This document shows positions 23,598 to 31,651 of a stretch of 64,000 bases of DNA, one piece after another (within the stretch, counting starts at the first letter, position 1; every line of letters begins with the position of its first letter). The position numbers and the translations under genes are program-made. Source of the DNA: Chitinophaga sp. 180180018-3 (GTDB lineage Bacteria; Bacteroidota; Bacteroidia; Chitinophagales; Chitinophagaceae); assembly GCF_037893185.1 (NCBI RefSeq), contig NZ_CP140772.1, forward strand, positions 7,432,001 through 7,496,000. Reading direction: 5' to 3'. The notes beneath the pieces were generated by a model. That model was not told the DNA's origin. It was given only the letters and a program-made list of their open reading frames with translations, and ran no database searches.

Positions 23598-25466
23598 CTA
23601 TCTTCCCATATAAACCATCAGGATCTGTACGTCGCTCGGATTTACTCCACTGATCCTGCTGGCCTGACCTAAAGTGTGTGGTCGTATTTTGTTAAATTTT
23701 TGTCTCGCTTCATTTGACAAGGAAACCAGTTTTCCGTAATCGAAATTTGCTGGTATTACCAGATCTTCCAACTGGCTCATTTTCTGAACAAGCTCGTTTT
23801 CCTTTTCGATGTATACATCATACTTGATCTGAATTTCTGCCTGTTCCAATGTTTCATTATTGAAAGCCACCAATGCCTGACCTATTTTTTCAACCCTGTC
23901 TTTCATAGAAAAAATATCCAGGCCGGGTCTTAACAGGATCTGATGGGCTTTTTGTTTTTGCGTAAGTGGCGCAGAAGCGCGGTCGGCCAGTAGTGAACTG
24001 ATCTCCTCCGGCTCAATGGAAAGTTCCTTTAGTATGCGCTTGATTTGTTCTACTCCCTGTCGTTTTTCCTGTACCCGTTGCATCCTTTCTTCTGATGCCA
24101 ATCCCATTTTGTAACTTCTTTCTGTTAATCTGAGATCAGCGTTATCCTGCCGTAACAGCGTTCTGAATTCAGCACGGGAAGTGAACATCCGGTATGGTTC
24201 TTCCGTTCCTTTGTTGATCAGATCGTCTATCAGTACGCCTATATAGGCTTCACTTCTTTTCAGGATAAATGGATCCAGCTCCCTTGATTTAAGGTGTGCA
24301 TTGATCCCAGCCATGATACCCTGACAGGCCGCCTCTTCATACCCTGTGGTACCGTTGATCTGGCCAGCGAAGAAAAGGTGCTGAATCTGCTTTGTTTCCA
24401 GGGAAAACTGCAATTGGGTAGGTGGAAAATAATCGTACTCAATAGCGTATCCGGGCCTGAACATACGGCAGTTTTCAAATCCGGGAACCAGGCGAAGCGC
24501 TTTCATTTGTACCTCTTCCGGTAAGGAGGTAGAGAACCCGTTTACATAGATTTCCACTGTGTCCCAACCTTCCGGTTCTACGAAGAGCTGGTGTCTTTCC
24601 CGCTCAGCGAAACGGTTGATCTTGTCTTCAATACTAGGGCAGTAACGCGGTCCGGTTCCCTGAATTCTCCCCTGGAACATAGGAGAACGGTCAAAGCCGG
24701 TACGAAGCATTTCATGTACAGCCTCGCTGGTATATGTGATCCAGCAGCTTCGTTGCTGAGCTGGTTTAATTTTTTCGATGTCGAGGTAAGAAAACCCTAT
24801 AATCTCATCGTCTCCTTTCTGTTCCTCCATTTTGGAGTAATCAAGACTCCGGCCATCAATTCGGGGAGGTGTACCTGTTTTCAGGCGATCACTTTCGAAA
24901 CCCAATGAAACCAGTTGTTCTGTGATTCCGGTTGCAGCCTTCTCAGCCACTCTTCCCCCACCAAATTGTTTCTCGCCGATATGGATTACTCCATTCAGAA
25001 AGGTACCATTAGTGAGTACAACCGCTTTAGCTTTTATCTCATGCCCTAACCCGGTAATTACCCCATAGCATCTTCCATCCTTCACTAAAAGTCCTTTTAC
25101 CATATCCTGGTAGAAATCGACGTTTGGTGTTTTTTCCAATGCTTCTCTCCATTTTGCAGCGAACAGCATACGGTCGTTTTGTGTACGAGGGCTCCACATG
25201 GCAGGTCCTTTTGAGCGGTTCAGCATACGAAACTGGATCATAGACTGATCTGTAACAATGCCAGAATAACCACCCAGGGCATCTATCTCCCTTACTATCT
25301 GTCCTTTTGCGATCCCTCCCATAGCAGGGTTGCAACTCATCTGAGCAATGGTTTGCATATTCATGGTCACCAATAATACTTTGGAGCCCATATTGGCGGC
25401 AGCAGCAGCAGCCTCACAGCCTGCGTGCCCGGCGCCTACAACAATTATATCGTACGATGGAAACAT
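23598..25466 (-). CDS. mnmG: tRNA uridine-5-carboxymethylaminomethyl modification enzyme MnmG
   Basis: 622 residues from the MFPSYD start at 25466. The frame extends to 25550, but that extension translates the parS-like palindrome (MFHVEHLT) and a -7 box, so it is not coding. The FAD-binding Rossmann motif VGAGHAGCEAAAAAA is at the N-terminus; GGRVAEKAATGITEQL, FKTGTPPR-like LKTGTPPRIDGRS and the C-terminal GIDEAR-type GQASRISGVNPSD follow. With MnmE it modifies U34 of tRNAs. mnmG (gidA) often lies near the replication origin, in accord with the parS sites here. Confidence 0.96.
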   Translation of the reverse strand: MFPSYDIIVVGAGHAGCEAAAAAANMGSKVLLVTMNMQTIAQMSCNPAMGGIAKGQIVREIDALGGYSGIVTDQSMIQFRMLNRSKGPAMWSPRTQNDRMLFAAKWREALEKTPNVDFYQDMVKGLLVKDGRCYGVITGLGHEIKAKAVVLTNGTFLNGVIHIGEKQFGGGRVAEKAATGITEQLVSLGFESDRLKTGTPPRIDGRSLDYSKMEEQKGDDEIIGFSYLDIEKIKPAQQRSCWITYTSEAVHEMLRTGFDRSPMFQGRIQGTGPRYCPSIEDKINRFAERERHQLFVEPEGWDTVEIYVNGFSTSLPEEVQMKALRLVPGFENCRMFRPGYAIEYDYFPPTQLQFSLETKQIQHLFFAGQINGTTGYEEAACQGIMAGINAHLKSRELDPFILKRSEAYIGVLIDDLINKGTEEPYRMFTSRAEFRTLLRQDNADLRLTERSYKMGLASEERMQRVQEKRQGVEQIKRILKELSIEPEEISSLLADRASAPLTQKQKAHQILLRPGLDIFSMKDRVEKIGQALVAFNNETLEQAEIQIKYDVYIEKENELVQKMSQLEDLVIPANFDYGKLVSLSNEARQKFNKIRPHTLGQASRISGVNPSDVQILMVYMGR

Positions 25467-25484
25467 AATAACTCTAAGAAAATG

Positions 25485-25492
25485 CAAAATTA
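25485..25492 (-). promoter_or_regulatory. TAATTTTG -7 box of mnmG
   Basis: On the minus strand TAATTTTG fits TAnnTTTG and lies 18 bp before the MFPSYD start, so it also supports that start over the longer frame. No clear -33 box. Confidence 0.45.
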
Positions 25493-25527
25493 CGGAGAAG
25501 AAGGCAGATTGCAGACAGAAAGTAAGA

Positions 25528-25543
25528 TGTTCCACGTGGAACA
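25528..25543. other. parS-like site 2
   Basis: TGTTCCACGTGGAACA, a perfect 16-bp palindrome of the parS type, in the mnmG upstream region. Confidence 0.75.
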
Positions 25544-25664
25544 TTAGCACTCCTTAAATAGAGTAAGGAATACCTATAGTCTTGAAAAGCGATCCAGGTC
25601 ATTTTACAATTGTATCCTATTTAACCAGCTCATAAATCAACCTCATTCATAACCCTAAAAGCAA

Positions 25665-25680
25665 TGTTTCACGTGGAACA
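25665..25680. other. parS-like site 3
   Basis: TGTTTCACGTGGAACA, 14 of 16 as palindrome and matching the parS consensus except one base. Confidence 0.75.
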
Positions 25681-27433
25681 TTCATTTTAAAACAGCGAGT
25701 ACTATATCTCATCAAATACTCTCAATTAAGAACAGTGATTAGTCGCTGGAATAAAATGTGCATGGGGATTCGTTGAAAACAGATCAACAATGAATAAATA
25801 CTATCCGGGATAATTCAAATCAAACTTGCCGGCGGTGCTGATTGAATAAAGTTTGATCGAACGCCTATTCCTGACTATTTACTACTCTAAGAATAGCGTT
25901 GTATAAACCAGAAAGATTCATTAAAAGCAATAAATGATTCTGGTGCTATTGATAGCTTTAGAATTGTGAGCTGAATAGAACTCGTGAAAAAATTACCATA
26001 GCGAGTCCATTTTTTACACCCCAAACATAATAAAGCGTAGATGCAATCATGAGCTAATACAGCCTAATTATATAGGCTGTATTAGAAATAACCATGGATA
26101 TCTTCTTATTGCCTGCCCGTCTCTATCTACTACTATCTGCTGGTCATAGATGACCAAATACGATGCTTGCGCTGTTCATTCTCACTTGCATTATACCACG
26201 ATTTCTAAAAGCAGCGCTGAACAATAAGTATATACTACTCTAAAAAGTGCCTACTTCCACTTTATCATCCGTATGACAACAGAAGAAATAATCGCTGTTG
26301 CGGTAACTCCATTATTCTAAAACAAAGCACCTGCTTCAATCAAATATAAAATTCAGCATGCATTACTATCCATCGGGGCATACATCCTTCTACCGTCAGT
26401 ATAAACATAAAGGATCAGATCAGTTTTTTGGGTAACACCGCACAATTCGGTATTCTATTACAACACCGCAGGATAGGCTATCTCTCTCCTATTCCTTTCA
26501 CGTTTATCTCCGCAACAGTAATTCCTTCCAACCTAAGATATACCTCATTGGTCTCCATAAAATCTGCAACAAAGCCGACATCAGATATTGAGAAATCAAA
26601 CACCTCTGCTCTTCTGTTTCATCATCCTTCATAACATCATAACCCAATCACTTCAATACTCAGTATCCAAAAATCCCCTACACAATAATAAATATCATGG
26701 AGGCATATACTATCATAGCATTTCCCTTTAGCCAGTGAGCCCTCATCTTAAATAGCCTAATAAGATTCTCCCGGGTAATTTCATTATCGGCCAACGGGCC
26801 AACACCATCTATAGTAATCCTTCATGGTGGTATTTTCCATCTGGAGAAGCTAAAATGCTAATTGCGCCGATATTTTCAGCAGGCTTTCTACAAGTGGTAT
26901 ATCTATCTGCAATAAAGACAAAATAGTAATTGCACCATATATCAATAGGATTGTAGCAAATAAAGGAAACACTAAATAGGAATCAATCGCCCCATATACT
27001 ATCAAACAATAAACTGAGACACACCCTTTTTGTTAGCATAATTTCTCAGGTAGACATAACAGGCGTTCAGGTAAATACCTATCAACCCTGCTGACTCGTA
27101 GGCAATGAATTATAAGCGGGATACCGATATCTTTACGTCGTTGATAAAAACAGGATCCAATCCTACTGGCTGTTATTACTACGGTAAAATCTGCTATAGT
27201 CCTGTTCAATAGCATTAGGCCATTGGTGTTTAAGCACACGAACGAGCAGGCAAATAAAAGGCTATTATAGAAAAAGAACTCAACCAGGCAGAAAAGTCGA
27301 GGTTGTTATCTTCTGAATTTAAATGTTCAACAAACAAGGGAAATAGTGTCATCTACCAGGAAGAATCAGCACTCATGATCATTCCAAATTTATGTAATCT
27401 CAACAACGGATATTTCTGCCCTGTGATAATTAA

Positions 27434-27449
27434 TGTTCCACGTGAAACA
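27434..27449. other. parS-like site 4
   Basis: TGTTCCACGTGAAACA, one base from the consensus TGTTTCACGTGAAACA. Confidence 0.75.
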
Positions 27450-27470
27450 TTCAGATCTAAAAATAAAAAA

Positions 27471-27486
27471 TGTTCCACGTGGAACA
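27471..27486. other. parS-like site 5
   Basis: TGTTCCACGTGGAACA, identical to site 2 and only 21 bp from site 4; 36 bp from the end of ybeY. Confidence 0.75.
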
Positions 27487-27521
27487 TTTCATTTACTCCT
27501 CTTATAATCCAACCTATGTGT

Positions 27522-27944
27522 TTATCCAAAATACTTACACAGGTATTCATCCTCTTTTGCCCTCATTAGGGTCGAGTCTTTCTTGCTTTTATCTTTAAAA
27601 CCACAAAGATGCAAGGCGCCGTGAAAAATGACCCTGTGTAATTCCTGAATAACTGGAACTTTGAACTTCTCCGCGTTATCTACTACTCTATCCACGCTGA
27701 TATAGATTTCTCCCTCAGTAACATCAGGATCCTCTCCCATTTCAAAAGTCACGATGTCGGTATATGTATCGTGATTCAAAAATTGCTTATTGATCTCCAG
27801 CAAGTAAGCATCGGAACAAAATATATAATGCAGACTTTCCAATCCCTGCTCTTCTGCGGCGAAAAGTTCTGCCAGAAATGATTTCAGCCTGCGCTTTTCC
27901 TTCAAATAATCTTTTACCTCGTGTGCTGTAAATTGAATAGCCAT
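27522..27944 (-). CDS. ybeY: Endoribonuclease YbeY (rRNA maturation factor)
   Basis: 140 residues, full family length. NHDTYTDIVTFEM is the YbeY signature, followed by the metal site HGALHLCGFKD with His108 and His112. In E. coli a third His completes HGxLHLxGYDH; here position 118 is Asp and the run continues KDKSKKD, a variant I recall from other Bacteroidetes. YbeY is a single-strand RNase needed for 16S rRNA 3'-end maturation and ribosome quality control. It is downstream of no other gene and ends in the parS region. Confidence 0.93.
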   Translation of the reverse strand: MAIQFTAHEVKDYLKEKRRLKSFLAELFAAEEQGLESLHYIFCSDAYLLEINKQFLNHDTYTDIVTFEMGEDPDVTEGEIYISVDRVVDNAEKFKVPVIQELHRVIFHGALHLCGFKDKSKKDSTLMRAKEDEYLCKYFG

Positions 27945-28010
27945 TGATTCTCTGAAAAAATTTTATTGGATGTAAAAGTAAAGTGAAATTTCGGTTTCAA
28001 AGGCCTTTCT

Positions 28011-28042
28011 TTTTGCATATTGGCATTTCGAGGGTACCTTTG
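28011..28042 (+). promoter_or_regulatory. Bacteroidetes-type promoter of feoA
   Basis: TTTTG at 28011-28015 and TACCTTTG at 28035-28042 with 19 nt between them, an almost ideal -33/-7 pair, 64 bp before the feoA start. Confidence 0.7.
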
Positions 28043-28106
28043 CTTATCATTCATGTAAGTCCCCAAAGATGCCAGGTAAAACGTTTAAAAGATTAATCAG
28101 CAGGAA

Positions 28107-28343
28107 ATGAAAAAAGGCATGATTAAGTTGTCAGCTCTTACAACAGGGAAAAGCGCAGTAATTATTGAATTTGCAAAAGACGATCTTCATATAAAACTGA
28201 TGGAAATGGGTTGCGTACCTGGTGAAACAGTGAAGGTGGAAAAAATAGCTCCCCTTGGAGATCCCATATCAATCATGGTTGCCGGTTATAATTTATCGCT
28301 TCGAAAAACAGAAGCAGATCATATTTGGGTAGAGGAAATTTAA
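28107..28343 (+). CDS. feoA: FeoA domain protein
   Basis: 78 residues, a single FeoA SH3-like domain: LSALTTGKSAVII, then IKLMEMGCVPGETVKVEKIAPLGDPISIMVAGYNLSLRKTEADHIWV, matching the MGCVPG(x)n-GDP pattern of the family. FeoA assists the ferrous-iron permease FeoB. No feoB follows; instead 1.5 kb of non-coding DNA lies downstream, so it stands alone. It has a good promoter of its own. Confidence 0.9.
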   Translation: MKKGMIKLSALTTGKSAVIIEFAKDDLHIKLMEMGCVPGETVKVEKIAPLGDPISIMVAGYNLSLRKTEADHIWVEEI

Positions 28344-28346
28344 ATT

Positions 28347-28543
28347 TTATCCACGTTTTTTCACTTCTCTTCTATATTTCGACGAGATTTTATCCCAAAA
28401 AAACAAAAAAATTTTTTTTAAAAAAGTGCTTTTTCGAAAAAATAGACCCTTTTTTGTCAAATTTTCCACATTTTAGCTCCAGAATCGCTTTTTTCAAAGA
28501 AAAACTCTCATTTCTATTCTTTTCGGAGGCTCATTTATCCACA
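28347..28543 (+). other. Minor DnaA-box-like cluster
   Basis: TTATCCACG at 28347-28355 (8/9), TTTTCCACA at 28462-28470 (8/9) and TTATCCACA at 28535-28543 (9/9 to TTATNCACA), all in the same orientation within 200 bp of AT-rich DNA. Confidence 0.5.
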
Positions 28544-28950
28544 TTTCTGGCTAAAAAACACTATTTCCTACCAAAAAATTTTCACGGCAAAAAAACATGA
28601 AACACAACGCAGTGTTTCATACTCCATCTTTGTTGAATTATGCGAAAATCAAGCCTTGAGAATCGCGTAAAAAAGCAACATACGGGGTTATGCAATGAAC
28701 AATCCTGAAAAATGAATTCTCAGCCGCTAATAAAAGCGGCTGGATTCAAATAATTGTTTCGTCCAGTCTCTTCCCTAAGTACAAAGCATCCACAGCATCC
28801 TCCCAGTGCTTCAACAATCCAATATTTCTGGAAATCCCGGGGGGGTGAGGGGAAAATCCTGAAAGATTCATTGTCAGAGCAATTGCCAGGCGTCGTAGAT
28901 GTCTTCTAAAATAGTTTCTCATACTTTATACAGAAAAATACATTTCTATC

Positions 28951-28985
28951 CAATTCTACACGCCCTGATAAGGCGCTGAGAATTG
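28951..28985. repeat. Palindromic repeat unit
   Basis: CAATTCTACACGCC, loop CTGATAA, GGCGCTGAGAATTG; the arms pair at nearly every position. Confidence 0.65.
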
Positions 28986-29113
28986 AATAAAACATCCTCA
29001 CTCCTGCTTAATAAAAATGCTCACAAAATATTCGATTCTCAACGCCTTCCGTGTGGCTTTAGAACGAGATATAAAAATCTCCTGCAAATCTGCTTCCGAT
29101 TGGAATTAGAATA

Positions 29114-29153
29114 TTGAATTCTCAGCGCTTTAGTAACGCGTTGAGAATCGAAT
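29114..29153. repeat. Palindromic repeat unit, best-preserved copy
   Basis: TTGAATTCTCAGCGC, loop TTTAGTAAC, GCGTTGAGAATCGAA. Arms pair except two positions. Confidence 0.7.
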
Positions 29154-29235
29154 GAAAATAGATTATCTGCACATACCCCAGTATAGGAGCCAATCTCAGC
29201 TGCCTATGAGCGCGTTTAGGATTGAACGAAAATAA

Positions 29236-29260
29236 AAATGCCGGGGTAACCCCGGCATTT
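29236..29260. terminator. Perfect GC-rich hairpin
   Basis: AAATGCCGGGG, loop TAA, CCCCGGCATTT: 11-bp perfect arms, only a short T-run on either side. It could terminate transcripts crossing the array in either direction. Confidence 0.45.
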
Positions 29261-29780
29261 CATAAAATATTCAATTCTCACAGCCCTCTTAAAATCACTA
29301 TGATAAGTCCTTTCCAGCCCTATAACCGACTAAAATCACTAAAACGACCTCAACTCTTAACAATACCCAGCCTCTTTTAAATTGGCCGCAATTCACAATG
29401 TCAATATTTCCCCGAAAAAACGAAGCCTCTGAGAATCACATGAAACTCCCAATCGTTCCATTCCCCCACATACGGAAAGAATATCGAATTCTGAACGCCT
29501 GTTCCCAATCCCTGCTAATATCATAGCTGGAAAGTTTGTACGATATCCAACCCGGCAGCGCACCAAATTTTGAAATCTCACGCTGCTGGTATGCCTCTGA
29601 GAATTGAATATTCGTTTCTTTTCACGGCATACCCCAAAGAGGATTTTATATTCCTGATTCTCAGCGTCCTGGAAAATGGTTTCTAAGAGTTTCCGTTCAT
29701 TAAAAATTGGCGGAACAAAAAAGGGGGACCTCAGGTATGCATAACACACTGGTACTTAATCAATTCTGAAAAAATAAAAA

Positions 29781-29807
29781 GCCGTGAGAATATCAAAATC
29801 TCACGGC
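29781..29807 (-). terminator. Terminator of nadA
   Basis: GCCGTGAGA (29781-29789) and TCTCACGGC (29799-29807), followed on the minus strand by TTTTTATTTTTT. Confidence 0.85.
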
Positions 29808-29877
29808 CTTCGCAAAAAAGAAGTGCTATTAGTTCAAGAAAAGATTCAAAATAAAACTGAAAATCAATAAGTTATAC

Positions 29878-30885
29878 TTATAATCCAGCTCTTGCACTGA
29901 TTTCCAGCATACGTTCAATAGGCTTTTTGGCTGCTACGCGTAAAGCTTCATCCATAGTAATCTCTGGCTGCTCATACTCCATGCACAGATATAATTTTTC
30001 CAGCGTATTCAATTTCATGTGAGGGCAATCATTGCAGGCACATGCATTATTTGGAGGAGCTGGTATAAAAGTCTTATGAGGATTCTCTTTCTGCATCTGA
30101 TGAAGTATTCCTGTTTCTGTAACAACGATATACTCCTGGGCATCATCTTTCTGGCTGAACTTTAGTAGTCCTGTAGTAGATCCGATATAGTCAGCTATTG
30201 CAAGCACAGCCGGTTCGCACTCAGGATGTGCGATCACCCTGGCTTTAGGATGACGCACTTTTAGTTTGGTTATTTTCTCCAGTGAAAAAATTTCATGTAC
30301 CATGCAGGCTCCGTTCCACAACACCATATCCCTTCCGGTCTTCTTGATCAGATATGAACCCAGGTTTCTGTCGGGTGCGAAAATGATTGGTTGATCTGCC
30401 GGCACGCTTTCAATTATCTTCTCAGCATTTGAGCTCGTGCAGATAATATCACTCAGCGCTTTGATACCTGCAGAGCAGTTGATGTAGGAAATCACGATAT
30501 GATCGGGGTATTTATCGCGAAACTTTTTGAACAATTCCGGTGGAGCACTATCGGCCAAAGAACATCCGGCTTTAAGATCCGGCAACAGCACCTTTTTCTG
30601 AGGGCTCAGAATTTTTGCCGTTTCAGCCATAAAGTGTACTCCGGCGAAAACAATAATATCTGCATCTGTTTTTGCGGCCTGCTGGCTGAGCCCCAGACTA
30701 TCTCCAATGTAATCTGCGATATCCTGAATATCCGGCTCCTGATAATAGTGTGCCAGGACAATTGCATTTTTTTCCTTTTTCAGATTTTCGATCGCTGCAA
30801 ATAAATCCAGAGAGGGATCAACGGCTATATCCAAAAATCCATTTCGTTGCAAATTTTTTTTCGCTTCAGCGATTTCCATAATCAT
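29878..30885 (-). CDS. nadA: Quinolinate synthase NadA
   Basis: 335 residues. It condenses iminoaspartate with dihydroxyacetone phosphate to quinolinate in NAD synthesis. The three conserved cysteines for the [4Fe-4S] cluster are present: Cys108 in KAGCSLADS, one in GACMVHE and one in ACNDCPHM. Other family blocks are [22 protein letters not shown] and [21 protein letters not shown]. The start may be Met1 (30885) or Met3. It lies alone, divergent from ppiD across the proposed origin. No nadB or nadC is nearby. Confidence 0.96.
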   Translation of the reverse strand: MIMEIAEAKKNLQRNGFLDIAVDPSLDLFAAIENLKKEKNAIVLAHYYQEPDIQDIADYIGDSLGLSQQAAKTDADIIVFAGVHFMAETAKILSPQKKVLLPDLKAGCSLADSAPPELFKKFRDKYPDHIVISYINCSAGIKALSDIICTSSNAEKIIESVPADQPIIFAPDRNLGSYLIKKTGRDMVLWNGACMVHEIFSLEKITKLKVRHPKARVIAHPECEPAVLAIADYIGSTTGLLKFSQKDDAQEYIVVTETGILHQMQKENPHKTFIPAPPNNACACNDCPHMKLNTLEKLYLCMEYEQPEITMDEALRVAAKKPIERMLEISARAGL

Positions 30886-30944
30886 GACTATATATTTATT
30901 TATTTATTTAAAAGAAAAGCCCACTACTATTAGGGCTGTGAATA

Positions 30945-31544
30945 TGTGGAAATTTAATTTCCGGCCTGTATACAAATGTAGTTGTTATTCTTTTTTACTT
31001 CGCTTTCCACATTAAATTAACACGCTATTTCCGCGTCAATACTGGCTTTTCCTGTTTTCATCCACATACGTGGATATCGTTGTTAGTGAAAATCTTTTTA
31101 CTTGTTGGTGTATTAGGAAATTGTTAAAACATCGCATTTGCTATCCACAATTTCGGTCTTCTTGTTTTAAGGGTAAATTTAACCACAATAACAAAATTAG
31201 TTTTACCAGTTCAAAAAGGCTGGTTTTCCCACCTTATTTTACGTTTTACAGGGGTTTTTACACATGAATTGTGGAAAAAAAACGGCTGGAGGTTCAAAAT
31301 GGTCGGAATGCATGTAGTCGCGGATTTGCCCCTTTTTATTCACATTTTTATGTGAATTGGGAAATCCACACTTTTATCGATTTGTGAATAAATGTTTACC
31401 CCGGGTTTTCTGCAGATTTTATGTAAAAACCAGCTGCGACTGGCTTTTCAAAATAAAAGACTGGCGGAAAAAAGCACCCTCGGAAATGGGGATATCTGTG
31501 GAAAAATTGTGAATCATAGGATATCCACCAAAGTGTTATACACA
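30945..31544. other. Major DnaA-box-like cluster
   Basis: Matches to TTATNCACA. Full matches: 31336-31344 (+), 31383-31391 (-), 31536-31544 (+). Eight of nine: 31058-31066, 31141-31149, 31179-31187, 31256-31264 (+), and 31270-31278, 31497-31505, 31508-31516 (-). Weaker ones at 30945, 31003, 31351 and 31362. By a rough count less than one 8/9-or-better hit would be expected by chance in this length. Confidence 0.65.
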
Positions 31545-31588
31545 GTCGAAACCCTTTGCTGTATTGGGTTTGATGATAAAAAATACTC

Positions 31589-31621
31589 TTTTGCAGTTAC
31601 AGTTATTTTATTCTATTTTTG
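31589..31621 (+). promoter_or_regulatory. Bacteroidetes-type promoter of ppiD
   Basis: TTTTG at 31589-31593 and TATTTTTG at 31614-31621, 20 nt apart, 30 bp before the start codon. Confidence 0.7.
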
Positions 31622-31651
31622 CTTTCCTTAAAAATGTAGACTATATAATAT

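Larger units (their letters stand above)
25557..27521. other. Two-kilobase gene-free AT-rich stretch bracketed by parS-like sites
   Basis: No credible gene; open frames of 68-88 codons on both strands lack protein character. parS-like sites occur at both ends (25528, 25665 and 27434, 27471). I found no DnaA-box match of 9/9 here. It may be a centromere-like spacer. Confidence 0.55.
28650..29690. repeat. Array of about ten degenerate palindromic repeats
   Basis: Units of about 35 bp with the form (T)GAATTCTCAGCGCC...GGCGCTGAGAATTGAA recur at about 28714-28747, 28951-28985, 29033-29068, 29114-29153, 29191-29226, 29575-29609 and 29654-29688. Half units occur at about 28652, 29269, 29425 and 29484. 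Most fold as hairpins. The spacing is irregular (50-240 bp), unlike CRISPR. Confidence 0.7.
28344..29877. other. Non-coding stretch with DnaA-box-like motifs and palindromic repeats
   Basis: About 1.5 kb between feoA and nadA without a supported gene. The left part is T/A-rich and has three DnaA-box-like 9-mers (28347-28543). The middle and right hold the palindromic-repeat array (28650-29690), a hairpin at 29236-29260 and the nadA terminator. Confidence 0.65.
30886..31651. other. Candidate replication origin region (oriC)
   Basis: This is 766 bp of non-coding DNA between divergent genes. An AT-rich run (ATATATTTATTTATTTATTTA, split at 30889-30910) lies at one end and a dense DnaA-box-like cluster in the middle. 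The ppiD promoter is at the right edge. The combination of AT-rich element, boxes, divergent genes and parS sites nearby is that expected of oriC. Confidence 0.6.

Noticed and set aside
25467..25550. N-terminal extension of MnmG
   Set aside because: It translates the parS-like palindrome and the -7 box; MnmG families begin at MFPSYDIIVVGAGHAG-type sequence.
28325..28600. 91-codon plus-strand frame after feoA
   Set aside because: Phe/Lys low-complexity translation of a T/A-rich tract; no coding character.
28650..29690. CRISPR array
   Set aside because: Units are degenerate, palindromic throughout and irregularly spaced; no identical repeats with uniform spacers and no cas genes.
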